64,000 nucleotides of DNA from Rhodanobacter sp. C03 (GCF_002001175.1 NZ_MUNT01000006.1:372001-436000); one strand, 5' to 3'. Counted from the stretch's first letter, positions 16,393 to 27,266 are shown. The notes: generated by a model not told the origin, from the sequence alone. A program made the numbers and translations.

Positions 16393-17796
16393 ATGTTGCC
16401 CGTCGTCGCCCTGGTCGGTCGTCCCAATGTCGGTAAATCGACCCTCTTCAACGTACTGACGCGCAGCCGTGACGCCCTGGTGGCCGATATGCCGGGGGTC
16501 ACCCGCGATCGTCACTACGGCGTCTGCCGCACGGGCGAGCGCCCGTTCGTGGTGGTCGACACCGGCGGTCTGTCCGGTGTCGAGGAGGCAATGGATGTCC
16601 TGACTGCGAAGCAGGTGCGTCTGGCGATCGAAGAAGCGAACGTGCTGGTGTTCGTGGTCGATGCGCGCGAAGGCCTGCTGCCGCAGGACTACATCATCCT
16701 CAACGAGCTGCGCCGCAGCGGCAAGACCATCATCGCAGCGGTCAACAAGACCGACGGGCTGGAAGAAGAAGCCGTGCTGGCGGAGTTCTCTGCCTTCGGC
16801 GTCGGCAAGATCCTGCCGCTATCCGCCGCACACAACCGCGGCACGGGCGACCTGATCGCGATGGTTCTGCCATTGCTGCCGGCCGACGAGGAAAGCACGA
16901 CCGAGGCGGAAGGCGAGGACGGCAGCATTCGCGTAGCCATCGTCGGACGTCCGAATGCCGGCAAGTCGACTCTGATCAATCGCCTGCTCGGCGAGGAACG
17001 GCTGATCGTCTCCGACGTCGCCGGCACTACCCGTGATCCGATCCGCGTACCGCTGGAGCGCGACGGCAAGCGTTACACCCTGATCGACACCGCTGGCATC
17101 CGCCGCAAGGCACGCGTCGAGGAAGCCGTGGAGAAATTCAGCGTCATCAAGACGCTGCAGTCGATCGCCGCGGCCCAGGTTGTGGTGGTGATGATCGATG
17201 CCCGCGAGAATCTGGCCGACCAGGATCTGACCCTGATCGGTTACGCGATGGACGAGGGTCGGGCACTCGTGATCGCGATCAACAAGTGGGATGGCCTGGA
17301 CCAGTATCAGCGTGATGAGTGTGCGCGCGCGCTGGACCGCCGACTGGTGTTTGTCGACTGGGCCAAGCAGGTACACATCTCCGCACTGCACGGCTCCGGT
17401 TTGCGCGAACTGATGCGCGCCGTTGTACGTGCACATGCGTCGGCGACCAAGGTGCTGGTATCTTCCGATCTCACCAAGACGCTGGAAAAGGCTTACGAGA
17501 GCTACCAGCCACCACTTGTGCATGGCCACTCGCCGAAGCTGCGCTTCGCACATCCGGGCGGCAATAATCCGCCGACCATCGTGATCCACGGCACCCGCAC
17601 GAAGCACATTGCGCCGGCGTATCAGCGCTACCTGGAAAACTTCTTCCGCAAGCGCTACAAGCTGGAAGGCACACCGGTTCGGATTGCCTTCCGCGAAGGC
17701 GAGAACCCGTATGCGGGACGCAAGAAGGTGTTGACCAAGGAGCAGGAGCAGAAGGCTCGGCGCCGGGTCAGCGATCTGATCAAGCGCACGCGCTGA
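16393..17796 (+). CDS. der: Ribosome-associated GTPase Der (EngA)
   Basis: The 467-residue tandem GTPase has a first P-loop GRPNVGKST at residues 8-16 and a second GRPNAGKST near 185-193. Each is followed by DTAG/DTGG and NKxD motifs (NKTD, NKWD). The C-terminal KH-like domain has HGTRTKHI and RKRYKLEGTPVRI. Der is needed for 50S subunit maturation. Confidence 0.97.
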   Translation: MLPVVALVGRPNVGKSTLFNVLTRSRDALVADMPGVTRDRHYGVCRTGERPFVVVDTGGLSGVEEAMDVLTAKQVRLAIEEANVLVFVVDAREGLLPQDYIILNELRRSGKTIIAAVNKTDGLEEEAVLAEFSAFGVGKILPLSAAHNRGTGDLIAMVLPLLPADEESTTEAEGEDGSIRVAIVGRPNAGKSTLINRLLGEERLIVSDVAGTTRDPIRVPLERDGKRYTLIDTAGIRRKARVEEAVEKFSVIKTLQSIAAAQVVVVMIDARENLADQDLTLIGYAMDEGRALVIAINKWDGLDQYQRDECARALDRRLVFVDWAKQVHISALHGSGLRELMRAVVRAHASATKVLVSSDLTKTLEKAYESYQPPLVHGHSPKLRFAHPGGNNPPTIVIHGTRTKHIAPAYQRYLENFFRKRYKLEGTPVRIAFREGENPYAGRKKVLTKEQEQKARRRVSDLIKRTR

Positions 17797-17818
17797 TTCT
17801 TCGACACGTTCGTCCCGG

Positions 17819-18397
17819 CTACCGCGCAGACGGCAACAGGTCCGCCGGAGTCAATCCATATACCGCAGCGTCATGGGCCAGTCCGTTCGCCCACAGGCGT
17901 TGTCGCGCGATTGCTTCGAAGCGCGCACCGGTCTTTTCGGCGGTGCGCCGGCTTGCATGGTTGTCGGGCATGGCAACGATCTCGATGCGGATCAATCCCA
18001 GTTGTTCAAAGCCGAACCGCGCAACCAGTGCGGCGGCGCGTGCGGCAATGCCTTCGCCGTGACGTGACTGGCGCACCCAGTAGCCAAGATTGGCACCGCG
18101 ATGTGGACGGTTGCGCTGGTTGAGTCCGGCACCGCCGAGCAGCTCGCCGGTTCGCAGGTCGAAGATCGGGAACGCAAAGTGCTCGCCGCGCGACCAGCCG
18201 TCTTGACAATGGCTTATCCATCGGCGTGCCTCGTCCAGGTCGTAACCGGCATGGCACCAAGGCAGCCAGCGCCCCACGCTGGCTACTGACGAACGCACGG
18301 CATCGAACAGGTCCTCAGCATCCTGCGTCTGCCACGGGCGTAGTTGCAGAGGTTCCTCGACAAGTTTCAACGCTGGCAGCGTGGGCTCGCTAGACAT
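17819..18397 (-). CDS. GNAT-family N-acetyltransferase (RimJ/RimL-like)
   Basis: This 192-residue acetyltransferase has acetyl-CoA-binding features in [20 protein letters not shown] (about residues 112-131) and the family pattern [14 protein letters not shown]. Similar proteins acetylate ribosomal protein N-termini or small amines; the substrate here is unknown. It is convergent with der and its start lies close to divergent folD. Confidence 0.88.
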   Translation of the reverse strand: MSSEPTLPALKLVEEPLQLRPWQTQDAEDLFDAVRSSVASVGRWLPWCHAGYDLDEARRWISHCQDGWSRGEHFAFPIFDLRTGELLGGAGLNQRNRPHRGANLGYWVRQSRHGEGIAARAAALVARFGFEQLGLIRIEIVAMPDNHASRRTAEKTGARFEAIARQRLWANGLAHDAAVYGLTPADLLPSAR

Positions 18398-18466
18398 CCG
18401 GCATCCCTTCGTTTGTATGCATGTCGGTCAGTCGCGATAATGGGCAACTTCCAGTCAGGCATCAAC

Positions 18467-19336
18467 ATGAGCGCACGTATCCTCGACGGCAAACGCATCG
18501 CCCAGGACTTGCTGGAACGCCTGCGTCTGCGCGTCGCCGAGCGGGTCGCACATGGACTGGCCGCGCCGGGGCTGGCCGTGGTGCTGGTGGGCGATGATGC
18601 GGCTTCCTCGGTCTACGTGCGCAACAAGCGCAAGGCCTGCCATCAGGTCGGGTTCCGCTCGTTCGATTACGACCTGCCATCAGACACCAGCCAGGCAGAA
18701 CTGTTCGCCCTGATCGATCGCCTCAATGCGGACCCGGCCGTGCATGGCATTCTGGTGCAGTCGCCGCTGCCGGAACATATCGACGAGGACGCGCTGGTCG
18801 ACCGCATCGACCCCGACAAGGATGTGGATGGCTTCCAGGCAGTCAACGTGGGTCGCCTCGCGCTGCGCCGCTTCGGTCTGCGCCCGTGCACACCGCGTGG
18901 CGTGATGACCTTGCTCGGCCATACCGATCGCCCCGTGCGCGGCCAGCATGCCGTGGTGGTCGGCGTGTCCAATCACGTCGGTCGCCCGCTGGTGCTGGAA
19001 TTGATGATCGCCGGTTGCACCACCACCAGCTGCCATCGCTTCACCCGTGATCTGGAAAGCTTCGTGCGCCAGGCCGATATCCTGGTCGTGGCGGTCGGCA
19101 AGCCGGGGCTGGTCAAGGGCGAGTGGATCAAGCCGGGAGCGGTGGTGATCGACGTGGGCATCAACCGTCTCGACGATGGGCGGCTGGTCGGTGACGTGGA
19201 TTTCGATGCGGCTGCAGCGCAAGCGAGCTGGATCACGCCGGTACCCGGCGGCGTCGGCCCGATGACCGTGGCTACGCTGATGGAAAACACGCTGGAAGCC
19301 GCGGACGCACGCGCCACGACGCACAAGCTCGCCTGA
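18467..19336 (+). CDS. folD: Bifunctional methylenetetrahydrofolate dehydrogenase / cyclohydrolase
   Basis: The 289-residue protein starts [12 protein letters not shown] and has YVRNKRKAC, where the catalytic Lys lies in the YxxxK motif. It also has [11 protein letters not shown], the NADP-binding [10 protein letters not shown] and the [10 protein letters not shown] signature. It interconverts methylene-, methenyl- and formyl-THF for purine and Met synthesis. ATG at 18467 gives the family's usual N-terminus; an in-frame ATG at 18440 and a longer open frame exist. The asparagine in GVSNHVGRP replaces the more usual arginine or serine. Confidence 0.95.
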   Translation: MSARILDGKRIAQDLLERLRLRVAERVAHGLAAPGLAVVLVGDDAASSVYVRNKRKACHQVGFRSFDYDLPSDTSQAELFALIDRLNADPAVHGILVQSPLPEHIDEDALVDRIDPDKDVDGFQAVNVGRLALRRFGLRPCTPRGVMTLLGHTDRPVRGQHAVVVGVSNHVGRPLVLELMIAGCTTTSCHRFTRDLESFVRQADILVVAVGKPGLVKGEWIKPGAVVIDVGINRLDDGRLVGDVDFDAAAAQASWITPVPGGVGPMTVATLMENTLEAADARATTHKLA

Positions 19337-19364
19337 TCCGCGGGCTGCATTCAGCTCTACATCT

Positions 19365-20877
<1,513 letters not shown>

Positions 20878-20897
20878 CTGACGCGCCGGTTGTGATT

Positions 20898-20925
20898 GAC
20901 GCGCCGACCCTCGGGTCGGCCCGGG
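20898..20925 (+). terminator. Possible hairpin between guaB and guaA
   Basis: CCGACC-CTCG-GGTCGG forms a 6-bp stem with a tetraloop, followed by G-rich then T-rich sequence. It may act as an attenuator or processing hairpin; evidence is modest. Confidence 0.35.
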
Positions 20926-21036
20926 GGGGCCGGCGCCTTGTTTTACAGGTAGCGACCCGGGCAACCGGTGTTGCGTTGTTCCTTCAAGATCAAAGGCACC
21001 GATGTGGCCGAGTGGCCACGCGGCGAAACCGGACCG

Positions 21037-22614
21037 ATGACCAACATCCATAGCGACAAGATCCTGATCCTCGATTTCGGCGCGCAGTACACGCAGCTGA
21101 TCGCCCGTCGCATCCGCGAGCTTGGCGTGTATTGCGAAATCTGGGCCTGGGATCACGAGCCGGCCGAGATCGCCGCGTTCGGTGCGAAAGGCATCATCCT
21201 TTCGGGTGGCCCGGAATCGACCACGCTTGAAGGTGCGCCGAAAGCACCGCAGCAGGTGTTCGACTCCGGCGTGCCGATCCTAGGCATCTGCTACGGCATG
21301 CAGACGATGGCCGCCCAGCTCGGTGGCGCCACCGAGGCCGCCGATGCGCGCGAGTTCGGTCATGCCGAAGTCGACATCGTGGCGACGAGCCGTCTGTTCG
21401 AAGGCCTCAGCGACCATGCCGGCGCGCACAAGCTCGACGTCTGGATGAGCCACGGCGACCACGTCGCCAAGGCGCCGCCAGGTTTCGCGATCACTGGCAC
21501 CACCGACCGCATCCCGGTCGCGGTGATGGAGAACGAGGCCCGGCGCTGGTACGGCGTGCAGTTCCACCCGGAAGTGACGCACACGAAACAGGGCGGGGCA
21601 TTGCTCAAGCGCTTCATCGCCGAGATCTGCGGCTGCGCCACTTTGTGGACCGCCGCCAACATCATCGACGACCAGATCGCACGCGTGCGCGAACAGGTCG
21701 GCGACGATCATGTGCTGCTCGGTCTTTCGGGCGGCGTCGACTCCTCGGTGGTCGCCGCATTGCTGCACAAGGCGATCGGCGATCGGCTCACTTGCGTGTT
21801 CGTCGATACCGGCCTGCTGCGCTGGCAGGAAGGCGACCAGGTGATGGCCACGATGGCTGAGCACATGGGCGTCAAGGTGATTCGCGTCAACGCCGCGGAT
21901 CGCTACTTCAAGGCACTCGAAGGTGTGGCCGATCCGGAAGCCAAGCGCAAGATCATCGGCGGCCTGTTCGTGGAGATCTTCGACGAGGAGTCGAGCAAGA
22001 TCACTGCCGACGGCAGCAACGTGAAGTGGCTGGCGCAAGGCACCATCTACCCCGACGTGATCGAGTCGGCCGGCAGCAAGACCGGCAAGGCCCACGTCAT
22101 CAAGAGCCATCACAACGTCGGCGGCCTGCCGGCGCACATGAAGCTGAAGCTGGTCGAGCCGCTGCGCGAACTGTTCAAGGACGAGGTGCGCCGCATCGGC
22201 GTGGAGCTCGGTCTGCCGCGCGCGATGGTCTACCGCCACCCGTTCCCCGGTCCGGGCCTGGGTGTGCGCATCCTGGGCGAGGTGAAACGCGAATACGCCG
22301 AACTGCTGGCCCAGGCCGATGCGATCTTCATCGACGAACTGCGCAAGGCTGATTTGTACGACAAGACCAGCCAGGCGTTCGCCGTGTTCCTGCCGGTAAA
22401 GTCGGTGGGCGTGGTCGGTGATGCGCGTGCCTACGAATGGGTGATCGCCTTGCGTGCCGTGGAGACCATCGACTTCATGACGGCGCACTGGGCGCACCTG
22501 CCGTACGAGTTTCTTGGCAAGGTATCAAACAGAATAATCAATGAGTTGCGAGGTGTTTCTCGTGTCGTTTATGACATCAGCGGCAAGCCGCCCGCCACGA
22601 TCGAATGGGAATAA
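21037..22614 (+). CDS. guaA: GMP synthase (glutamine-hydrolysing)
   Basis: The 525-residue enzyme aminates XMP to GMP. The N-terminal class I glutamine amidotransferase domain has Cys85 (ILGICYGMQ) and the FHPEVTHT motif. It is followed by the ATP-pyrophosphatase P-loop LSGGVDSSV near 228-236 and the C-terminal dimerisation domain ending TIEWE. The ATG at 21037 matches the family start; the upstream in-frame ORF extension is rejected. Confidence 0.97.
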   Translation: MTNIHSDKILILDFGAQYTQLIARRIRELGVYCEIWAWDHEPAEIAAFGAKGIILSGGPESTTLEGAPKAPQQVFDSGVPILGICYGMQTMAAQLGGATEAADAREFGHAEVDIVATSRLFEGLSDHAGAHKLDVWMSHGDHVAKAPPGFAITGTTDRIPVAVMENEARRWYGVQFHPEVTHTKQGGALLKRFIAEICGCATLWTAANIIDDQIARVREQVGDDHVLLGLSGGVDSSVVAALLHKAIGDRLTCVFVDTGLLRWQEGDQVMATMAEHMGVKVIRVNAADRYFKALEGVADPEAKRKIIGGLFVEIFDEESSKITADGSNVKWLAQGTIYPDVIESAGSKTGKAHVIKSHHNVGGLPAHMKLKLVEPLRELFKDEVRRIGVELGLPRAMVYRHPFPGPGLGVRILGEVKREYAELLAQADAIFIDELRKADLYDKTSQAFAVFLPVKSVGVVGDARAYEWVIALRAVETIDFMTAHWAHLPYEFLGKVSNRIINELRGVSRVVYDISGKPPATIEWE

Positions 22615-22643
22615 AAGAATCAACGACTTGCACGTGCATGAGG

Positions 22644-22664
22644 AAGCCGGCGAGTTGCCGGCTT
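22644..22664 (+). terminator. Terminator after guaA
   Basis: AAGCCGGC-GAGTT-GCCGGCTT is followed by TCTTGTGT. It is a good intrinsic terminator 30 bp after the guaA stop. Confidence 0.8.
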
Positions 22665-22692
22665 TCTTGTGTAAAGACAATAATGCATTGAA

Positions 22693-23181
22693 ATGAAAGA
22701 CGAAATTTCCGAAACCTCAAGTAAATTCTCGACCACCGACGTGCAGTACATGCAGCGCGCACTGCAGCTCGCCGCGCATGCGCGCGACGCCGAGAACGAG
22801 GTGCCAGTCGGTGCCGTGCTGGTGCTGGACGGAGAGATCGTCGGTCTGGGCTGGAACCGCAACATCACTCTGCACGACCCGACCGCGCACGCCGAGATAA
22901 TGGCGATGCGAGCCGCTGGCGAAAAATTGACCAATCATCGTCTGTCCGGCGCCACGCTCTACGTCACGCTGGAGCCTTGCGCGATGTGCGCGATGGCGAT
23001 GATCCACGCCCGTCTCGGTCGTGTGGTCTATGCTGCTTCGGACCCCAAGACTGGTGCAGCCGGCAGCGTGTTCAACACCCTGATCGACGAGCGTCACAAC
23101 CATCGCATCGAGGTGCAGGGCGATTTGCTGGCCGAAGAATCGTCGGCCATGTTGCGGGAATTCTTCCGTTCGCGTCGTTGA
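22693..23181 (+). CDS. tadA: tRNA-specific adenosine deaminase
   Basis: The 162-residue zinc deaminase converts A34 to inosine in tRNA-Arg. It has HAEIMAM with the catalytic Glu and the zinc ligands in EPCAMCAMAMIHAR. The C-terminal ends FFRSRR. A diverged, frameshifted copy of its last 145 bp lies about 4.1 kb downstream (27267-27409), so accessory DNA separates this gene from what was probably its old 3' neighbour. Confidence 0.95.
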   Translation: MKDEISETSSKFSTTDVQYMQRALQLAAHARDAENEVPVGAVLVLDGEIVGLGWNRNITLHDPTAHAEIMAMRAAGEKLTNHRLSGATLYVTLEPCAMCAMAMIHARLGRVVYAASDPKTGAAGSVFNTLIDERHNHRIEVQGDLLAEESSAMLREFFRSRR

Positions 23182-23662
23182 TGCAATTGGTGCTTGTTAC
23201 TGCCAGTCGGAGATAACCGAATGATGATCGGTTGGCAGATGTCATGAGCTCTTCGCACGGCGCCCCACTTACCACAGCAGCTTGCTCCACGCGTCCTAAC
23301 CTGAGGTGACATACCGCCTTTCACCGGTAGTGGACTCTTGCGGCTGCCAGGACATCGGCTAGCTGGGTAGTGTCTGCCTTCGACCCCTTGCAGTCGGTTG
23401 CGAACGGCTGCTTTCGGGTGGACCCGTCTTCAACTTTCCGGTTCAGTGGCGGCGCGGCAGCACCCAAGTCTCTTACGGTGTGGTTAGGCCACTTGGGCGG
23501 GTGCTAGGAATATTTGTAGCACTCGCCATGTTGCCATCGTGAAAGCGATGAGGTAACCGGACAATGAGGATCACACCCCACCCACCGGGGCCTACAAGGC
23601 TGCGGTTGCCTAGGGGATGCGGGAAGTAGGGCTGTGCCTTGAAATCATCGAAGTCTCAACCG
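23182..23662. other. 480-bp accessory stretch without recognisable gene
   Basis: No ORF here is supported on either strand. The DNA is rich in short inverted matches and precedes a cluster of tiny overlapping ORFs. It could be a regulatory or phage-type intergenic region; I cannot assign it. Confidence 0.4.
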
Positions 23663-23752
23663 ATGAGAAAGAAATACTTCACTATCGTTACCGAACCCGG
23701 GGATACCCTCCAATTTCCGGTCGCTAACAGGAGACGGATATGTTCAAGGTAA
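23663..23752 (+). CDS. Tiny ORF, 29 aa, basic, unknown
   Basis: It encodes MRKKYFTIVTEPGDTL and ends RRRICSR. Its stop lies 10 bp inside the next small ORF, which suggests coupling. There is no clear Shine-Dalgarno and I recognise no family. Reported because of the tight packing with the next three ORFs. Confidence 0.3.
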   Translation: MRKKYFTIVTEPGDTLQFPVANRRRICSR

Positions 23753-23853
23753 TCGGTGCTTTGGTGGTCTATGGGTTTGCCCTTCTCGGTTTGGCGCGAT
23801 ACCTTGAGAGCTTGCATTCAAATGACTGGCCAACTGACAAGGATGCTTCGTGA
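23740..23853 (+). CDS. Small hydrophobic protein, 37 aa
   Basis: A strong AGGAG lies six bases before the ATG. The peptide has one membrane segment (VIGALVVYGFALLGLA) and a charged tail (WPTDKDAS). Small single-TM proteins in tandem with other tiny ORFs are typical of filamentous phage coat and minor proteins, but no phage replication or Zot gene is visible here, so that reading is only a suggestion. Confidence 0.45.
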   Translation: MFKVIGALVVYGFALLGLARYLESLHSNDWPTDKDAS

Positions 23854-23942
23854 AGCGATACGTCATCGAAGCCTACGATATGCATCGGCAGAAAGTGGCT
23901 CGGCGGGAACGCGCGAACCAGCAATGCGGAACCGATGGTTGA
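23850..23942 (+). CDS. Tiny ORF, 30 aa, overlapping
   Basis: The GTG start overlaps the previous stop by 4 bp (GTGA). It encodes a charged peptide (KRYVIEAYDMHRQKVARRER) ending CGTDG. No family is recognised. Its reality rests on the overlap and RBS-like GGAT only. Confidence 0.3.
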   Translation: MKRYVIEAYDMHRQKVARRERANQQCGTDG

Positions 23943-24010
23943 GGCTCCGGATCCGGCCGCCGAGTGAGCGAACTTTTTTGAGTTGAATCAACACAAACAC
24001 AGGATGGTGT

Positions 24011-24178
24011 ATGTCCAGCTACAAGATCTCGTATGTCTATCGGAAACCCGGCTCAACCGGTGGCACGTCCACTTCGTATACAGCCAAGGCTACGACCGAG
24101 CGCACGGCGCTTGAAATCGTCAAAGGTCGCCACCCTGGCTTCGAGATTGTTGTCCGGTCTACCATTAAAATTTCCTAG
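24011..24178 (+). CDS. Small soluble protein, 55 aa, unknown
   Basis: The ATG follows AGGA at good spacing. The product starts MSSYKISYVYRKPGSTGG and has a predicted beta/alpha pattern (TALEIVKGRHPGFEIVVRST). It has no signal or TM segment. It is the last of four small same-strand ORFs; I do not recognise it. Confidence 0.5.
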   Translation: MSSYKISYVYRKPGSTGGTSTSYTAKATTERTALEIVKGRHPGFEIVVRSTIKIS

Positions 24179-24599
24179 GGGTGGATGCCATGGACACGAG
24201 TCCAAAAAATTGGCAGCCCTTGTTCGCGGTTGTGCCAGATGAAGCGCTCAGGATGTGTCAACCACAGGTATCAGGATGCTGTTGTCGCGCTTGCAATGCG
24301 TGACGGAAGCCACACCCTTCTGGACGTGCCAAATCAACGCAGTGTTGGAGATCGATGTCATTCCCACATGAGGGTTCGCGCGTGCGCACCTTTTATCTCT
24401 TCATGCGACGTCCAGTTCCCCCTTCTGCCATCGCAAATAGAGCGGCTGCGGATCATCATCGCTCAAGAGCGCAGTACTCGTGGCTCTCCAAATTTGTATG
24501 ATTTCAACGTGCGTCGATGGCTCGAAGAGTTGCGCGATCGGAGTGAATACGACGACTCTGCCGCTTGCCTTGATGATTAAGCTGCGTATTCGAGCCATT

Positions 24600-24904
24600 C
24601 TGGGGGCGATGCGCAACAATGAAGCCGATGGTGGGTGGGAGGCCTCTTTCGTATCCGGCAGGAAGTGGGCGCTGCGGGCAGTAATGCAGAACGAGACCGG
24701 CGCGCTGCTCTCGACAGTGCTGGATCGGCTTTACGTACTACGCAATCAGTTGATCCACGGTGTGGCGGTTGGGGTGGTGCCACCAACCGGGTGCAGGTGA
24801 AGGACGGCGTCGCGATTCTCGACGTGTTGCTGCCGATGCTCATCGAGCTGATGATGCATGGCGAAAGGGAATATTTCGACGCGATCGCCTACCCAGTGGT
24901 TTGA
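24600..24904 (+). pseudogene. HEPN-family gene remnant with frameshift
   Basis: One frame reads LDRLYVLRNQLIHG near 24719-24760, and another continues GATNRVQVKDGVAILDVLLP and ends AIAYPVV at 24904. Together they form the conserved C-terminal half of a widespread HEPN-type family, with its (Y)xLRNxLxHG core and YPVV end. A one-base shift near 24765 breaks the gene, and the N-terminal part is not recognisable. It lies in the accessory islet before the cassette genes. Confidence 0.6.
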
Positions 24905-25113
24905 GTCTTCTGCAACGCTTCATCTGGCGTATTTCTTCAATAAAAGTTCGATCAGCTACAAGCAGTGCCGCCGAACTTCATCGAACAGGCGGGAACACCA
25001 CGGAAACATCGGGTAATGGCTTGACCTGCTGTAGGATTAAGGTGGAAAAAGCGGTGCACAGGGAAGCTGAAGATCTCGTGCATATTATCGAATCAGGGCA
25101 CTACTGAAGCATT

Positions 25114-25722
25114 ATGGCTCATATGGACAACTCATCGCTTTGGATAGCAATGGCTGGCCTTGCGGCAACAAACATTGCGAGCGGGATTGGCTTCTACTTC
25201 ACCTATAAGTCTCAGCGCTCGCCGCTACGACAACAATTACACGCGAAGCAGATTGAGGTACTTATCGATTTTTCGATAGGTGCGACAAGGCTGCAAAAAA
25301 TTGCCGCAGCCCTGCAAGAGGGCTCCAAGCTCAGCAAAGAAGATCAGCATTCGCTTGACGAACATTGGGACGAGGTATCACAACGTCTGCTGGATATCGT
25401 CCAAATGGGAGCTGTCGTACTGCCGTCTGATCTTTATTCCACCATGACGGCATTTCGAGCTTGCGCTGAGGCCTACGAAATTGCCATCGTTAAAGGTGTC
25501 AACGTAGGAAAAGCGTACTACGATCTCATGGGAGCATCCGCGCATGTCACCATGCTCAGCCGCGAACTCGTTGGTGCGGACACCTTGAGCGTTGAATCTC
25601 TTAAACTGCATAACCGTGGTGGCTACGGCCGAATGCAGAAAATTGGTCGCGTCGCTCTAGCACGTGTTTCACGAGCACTTTGGACTCAATCACGCCGAAC
25701 TGATCGGCGAGATGAGCCCTAA
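25114..25722 (+). CDS. Membrane-anchored hypothetical protein, integron cassette gene
   Basis: The 202-residue protein has an N-terminal TM helix (LWIAMAGLAATNIASGIGFYF, about residues 8-28) followed by a cytosolic helical domain. The layout resembles small anchored signalling or defence accessory proteins, but no domain is recognised. An alternative ATG lies at 25123. Its stop codon TAA lies inside the left arm of an attC site, the usual arrangement in gene cassettes. Composition is less GC-rich than the core genes. Confidence 0.7.
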   Translation: MAHMDNSSLWIAMAGLAATNIASGIGFYFTYKSQRSPLRQQLHAKQIEVLIDFSIGATRLQKIAAALQEGSKLSKEDQHSLDEHWDEVSQRLLDIVQMGAVVLPSDLYSTMTAFRACAEAYEIAIVKGVNVGKAYYDLMGASAHVTMLSRELVGADTLSVESLKLHNRGGYGRMQKIGRVALARVSRALWTQSRRTDRRDEP

Positions 25723-25771
25723 CACTCATCCAAGCGGACGCCTCCGGCGCCGCTTAATTCATGCGTTAGGC
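25716..25771 (+). other. attC: Integron attC recombination site
   Basis: The outer arms are CCTAAC (R'') and GTTAGGC (R'). The inner arms AAGCGG/CCGCTT and CGCC/GGCG pair around a TCC loop with one unpaired A, the classic extrahelical-base hairpin of attC. Length is about 56 bp. The TTAATTCATGCGTTAGG part is strikingly like class 1 and chromosomal integron attC sites. Confidence 0.88.
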
Positions 25772-25799
25772 GGCACACGAACCATCAGGGGGAAAATTC

Positions 25800-26663
25800 T
25801 TGAAAGCAATATTTGATCCATCACAACGTCTCATTCTGCTTGTAGCCTCTCGCCAGAAGCTAGAGGAAATGACAGCCAATGCGGAAATTGGACCGACTAT
25901 AAATAATGCAATTGACTCGTACTGGGGCGGATGGCTCCCAAAATTGGCTCGAGATTATTATAGGAAAAGCGAGGTTAAAACTCTCAAGAAGCTTTCGGAT
26001 ATTGAATTGCACGAGCAATTTAACCGTAGCATGGATTTGGGGTTTCCTACTGCGTGGTGCAGTCCGATTGAAGCAAAACAAACTTTTGACTTTGGCGTCG
26101 GGCATATACCAAGCGATGGAACGCTTTACCTCCAACACCCTATAAATAACCAATCCTATATTCCACCTAATGAGTTTTCCCGCTCAATATGCTCAGAGAA
26201 GGAGGCTGCCTTTCTAAGGCTTGCTGCATCCCTCGGCGCCAAGTCGATTCAACTTACGTCCATTCAGACGAACGACACAAAAGGGGTATTTAGCAGCAAG
26301 CTAAAAGCTCCAGAGGTAGCAGCCGATCTTGGTTTTCGTGCGAGGTTCGATAAAAGTGGCAATGTGATAAAAGAAGTAGTGAAGGAATTTAACAGACCAA
26401 CCTTCGCTAAGCCTTACATTCCCGAACAACTTGCAGGCTGGGTGAACTTCGACCCCGACCTGAGAACGATGGCCACTGACCGAATTGAAGCCAATGTGGC
26501 AAAGAGCAACGTAAAGTTGGAGTTCTCTCAGAGTTTAGGTTTGGGCGGGGAGCTTTCCGCAAAAATTGCGGACCGTGGAATATCCATGGGTGGGAAATTC
26601 AATTCAATGGCGCGATCAATTTGGTCATTTGAGGTTGAATATTTTGACTTGGGTGCCGCCTAA
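25800..26663 (+). CDS. Unknown cassette-encoded protein, 287 aa
   Basis: A TTG start follows AGGGGG, and the gene begins 29 bp after the R' arm of attC, as in cassettes. It encodes a soluble protein with no signal peptide or TM segment. Visible features are a helical N-terminal half (RQKLEEMTANAEIG, WGGWLPKLARDYYRK) and a C-terminal beta-rich, Gly-rich region (SLGLGGELSAKIADRGISMGG). I recognise no family. DNA is markedly AT-richer than the chromosome. The stop TAA overlaps a second, collapsed attC. Confidence 0.75.
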   Translation: MKAIFDPSQRLILLVASRQKLEEMTANAEIGPTINNAIDSYWGGWLPKLARDYYRKSEVKTLKKLSDIELHEQFNRSMDLGFPTAWCSPIEAKQTFDFGVGHIPSDGTLYLQHPINNQSYIPPNEFSRSICSEKEAAFLRLAASLGAKSIQLTSIQTNDTKGVFSSKLKAPEVAADLGFRARFDKSGNVIKEVVKEFNRPTFAKPYIPEQLAGWVNFDPDLRTMATDRIEANVAKSNVKLEFSQSLGLGGELSAKIADRGISMGGKFNSMARSIWSFEVEYFDLGAA

Positions 26664-26675
26664 CAGTCGTTAGAC
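26658..26675 (+). other. Collapsed attC-like site
   Basis: GCCTAAC-AGTC-GTTAGAC: both outer arms are complete but only four bases remain between them, so the hairpin stem is missing. It marks the 3' end of the second cassette. Confidence 0.6.
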
Positions 26676-27057
26676 CAAAGGTCTTGTTTTTCCACATCGG
26701 GCTAGGAGGCCAATTGCAAGATCCTGTCCAGCCGGAGGCACGCAATCCGCCGTAGCAGGGTCGTGGTGTCGTGCTGTTTTCAAAGAGTTCTCAGGGGAAA
26801 AGCCAAACCCAAGCGCGACTTCGTCGCCCTGGATAGCTGCGGTGCTCAACGGTTTTCGAATGGCTGTTTTGCGGCGTGCATTTGCGGCAGCCGACGGGCT
26901 GCAGTTGGCCGAAGTCGGCCGGTCGACTCCCGCTGCCGGCGAGCGCGGCCAGCTCCACTGGCTGTTGTGGGCAGGTGGCTGGCGTTTCGCAGATGCGACA
27001 AACCGTTTGAAAGTTGTTGCCGTCGGAATCGATCCCTGAGCTGATTGCCAACAATGG
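26676..27057. other. Degenerate accessory DNA
   Basis: No supported gene. Open frames on both strands here are compositional. The stretch joins the cassette end to the decayed VOC copy. Confidence 0.4.
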
Positions 27058-27262
27058 TCACGGTGCTGTGGCGAGCTGGCTCTTGTTCCAGCCGACCAAC
27101 TGCAATTGCGGCCCCACGGCGTAACGAAGTTCACCACTGTCTGACCGGCGTGTGGTCCGGTTTTTATGGTCACCGATGTTCCACTTATTTGTACGCCTTC
27201 GCGCCGCAGCCACTGGTCGGCGTGCTACACATCGTCCGCGGAGAACAGGATAGGTTCGTTAC
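27058..27262 (-). pseudogene. 3' fragment of a VOC/glyoxalase-like gene
   Basis: Minus-strand frames read GPHAGQTVVNFVTPWG and, after a one-base deletion, QLQLVGWNKSQLATAP-stop. This closely matches the C-terminus of the intact VOC gene at 28301-28840. Only the last 200 bp remain; the break falls at a junction with a tadA fragment. Confidence 0.8.
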
Positions 27263-27266
27263 AGCG

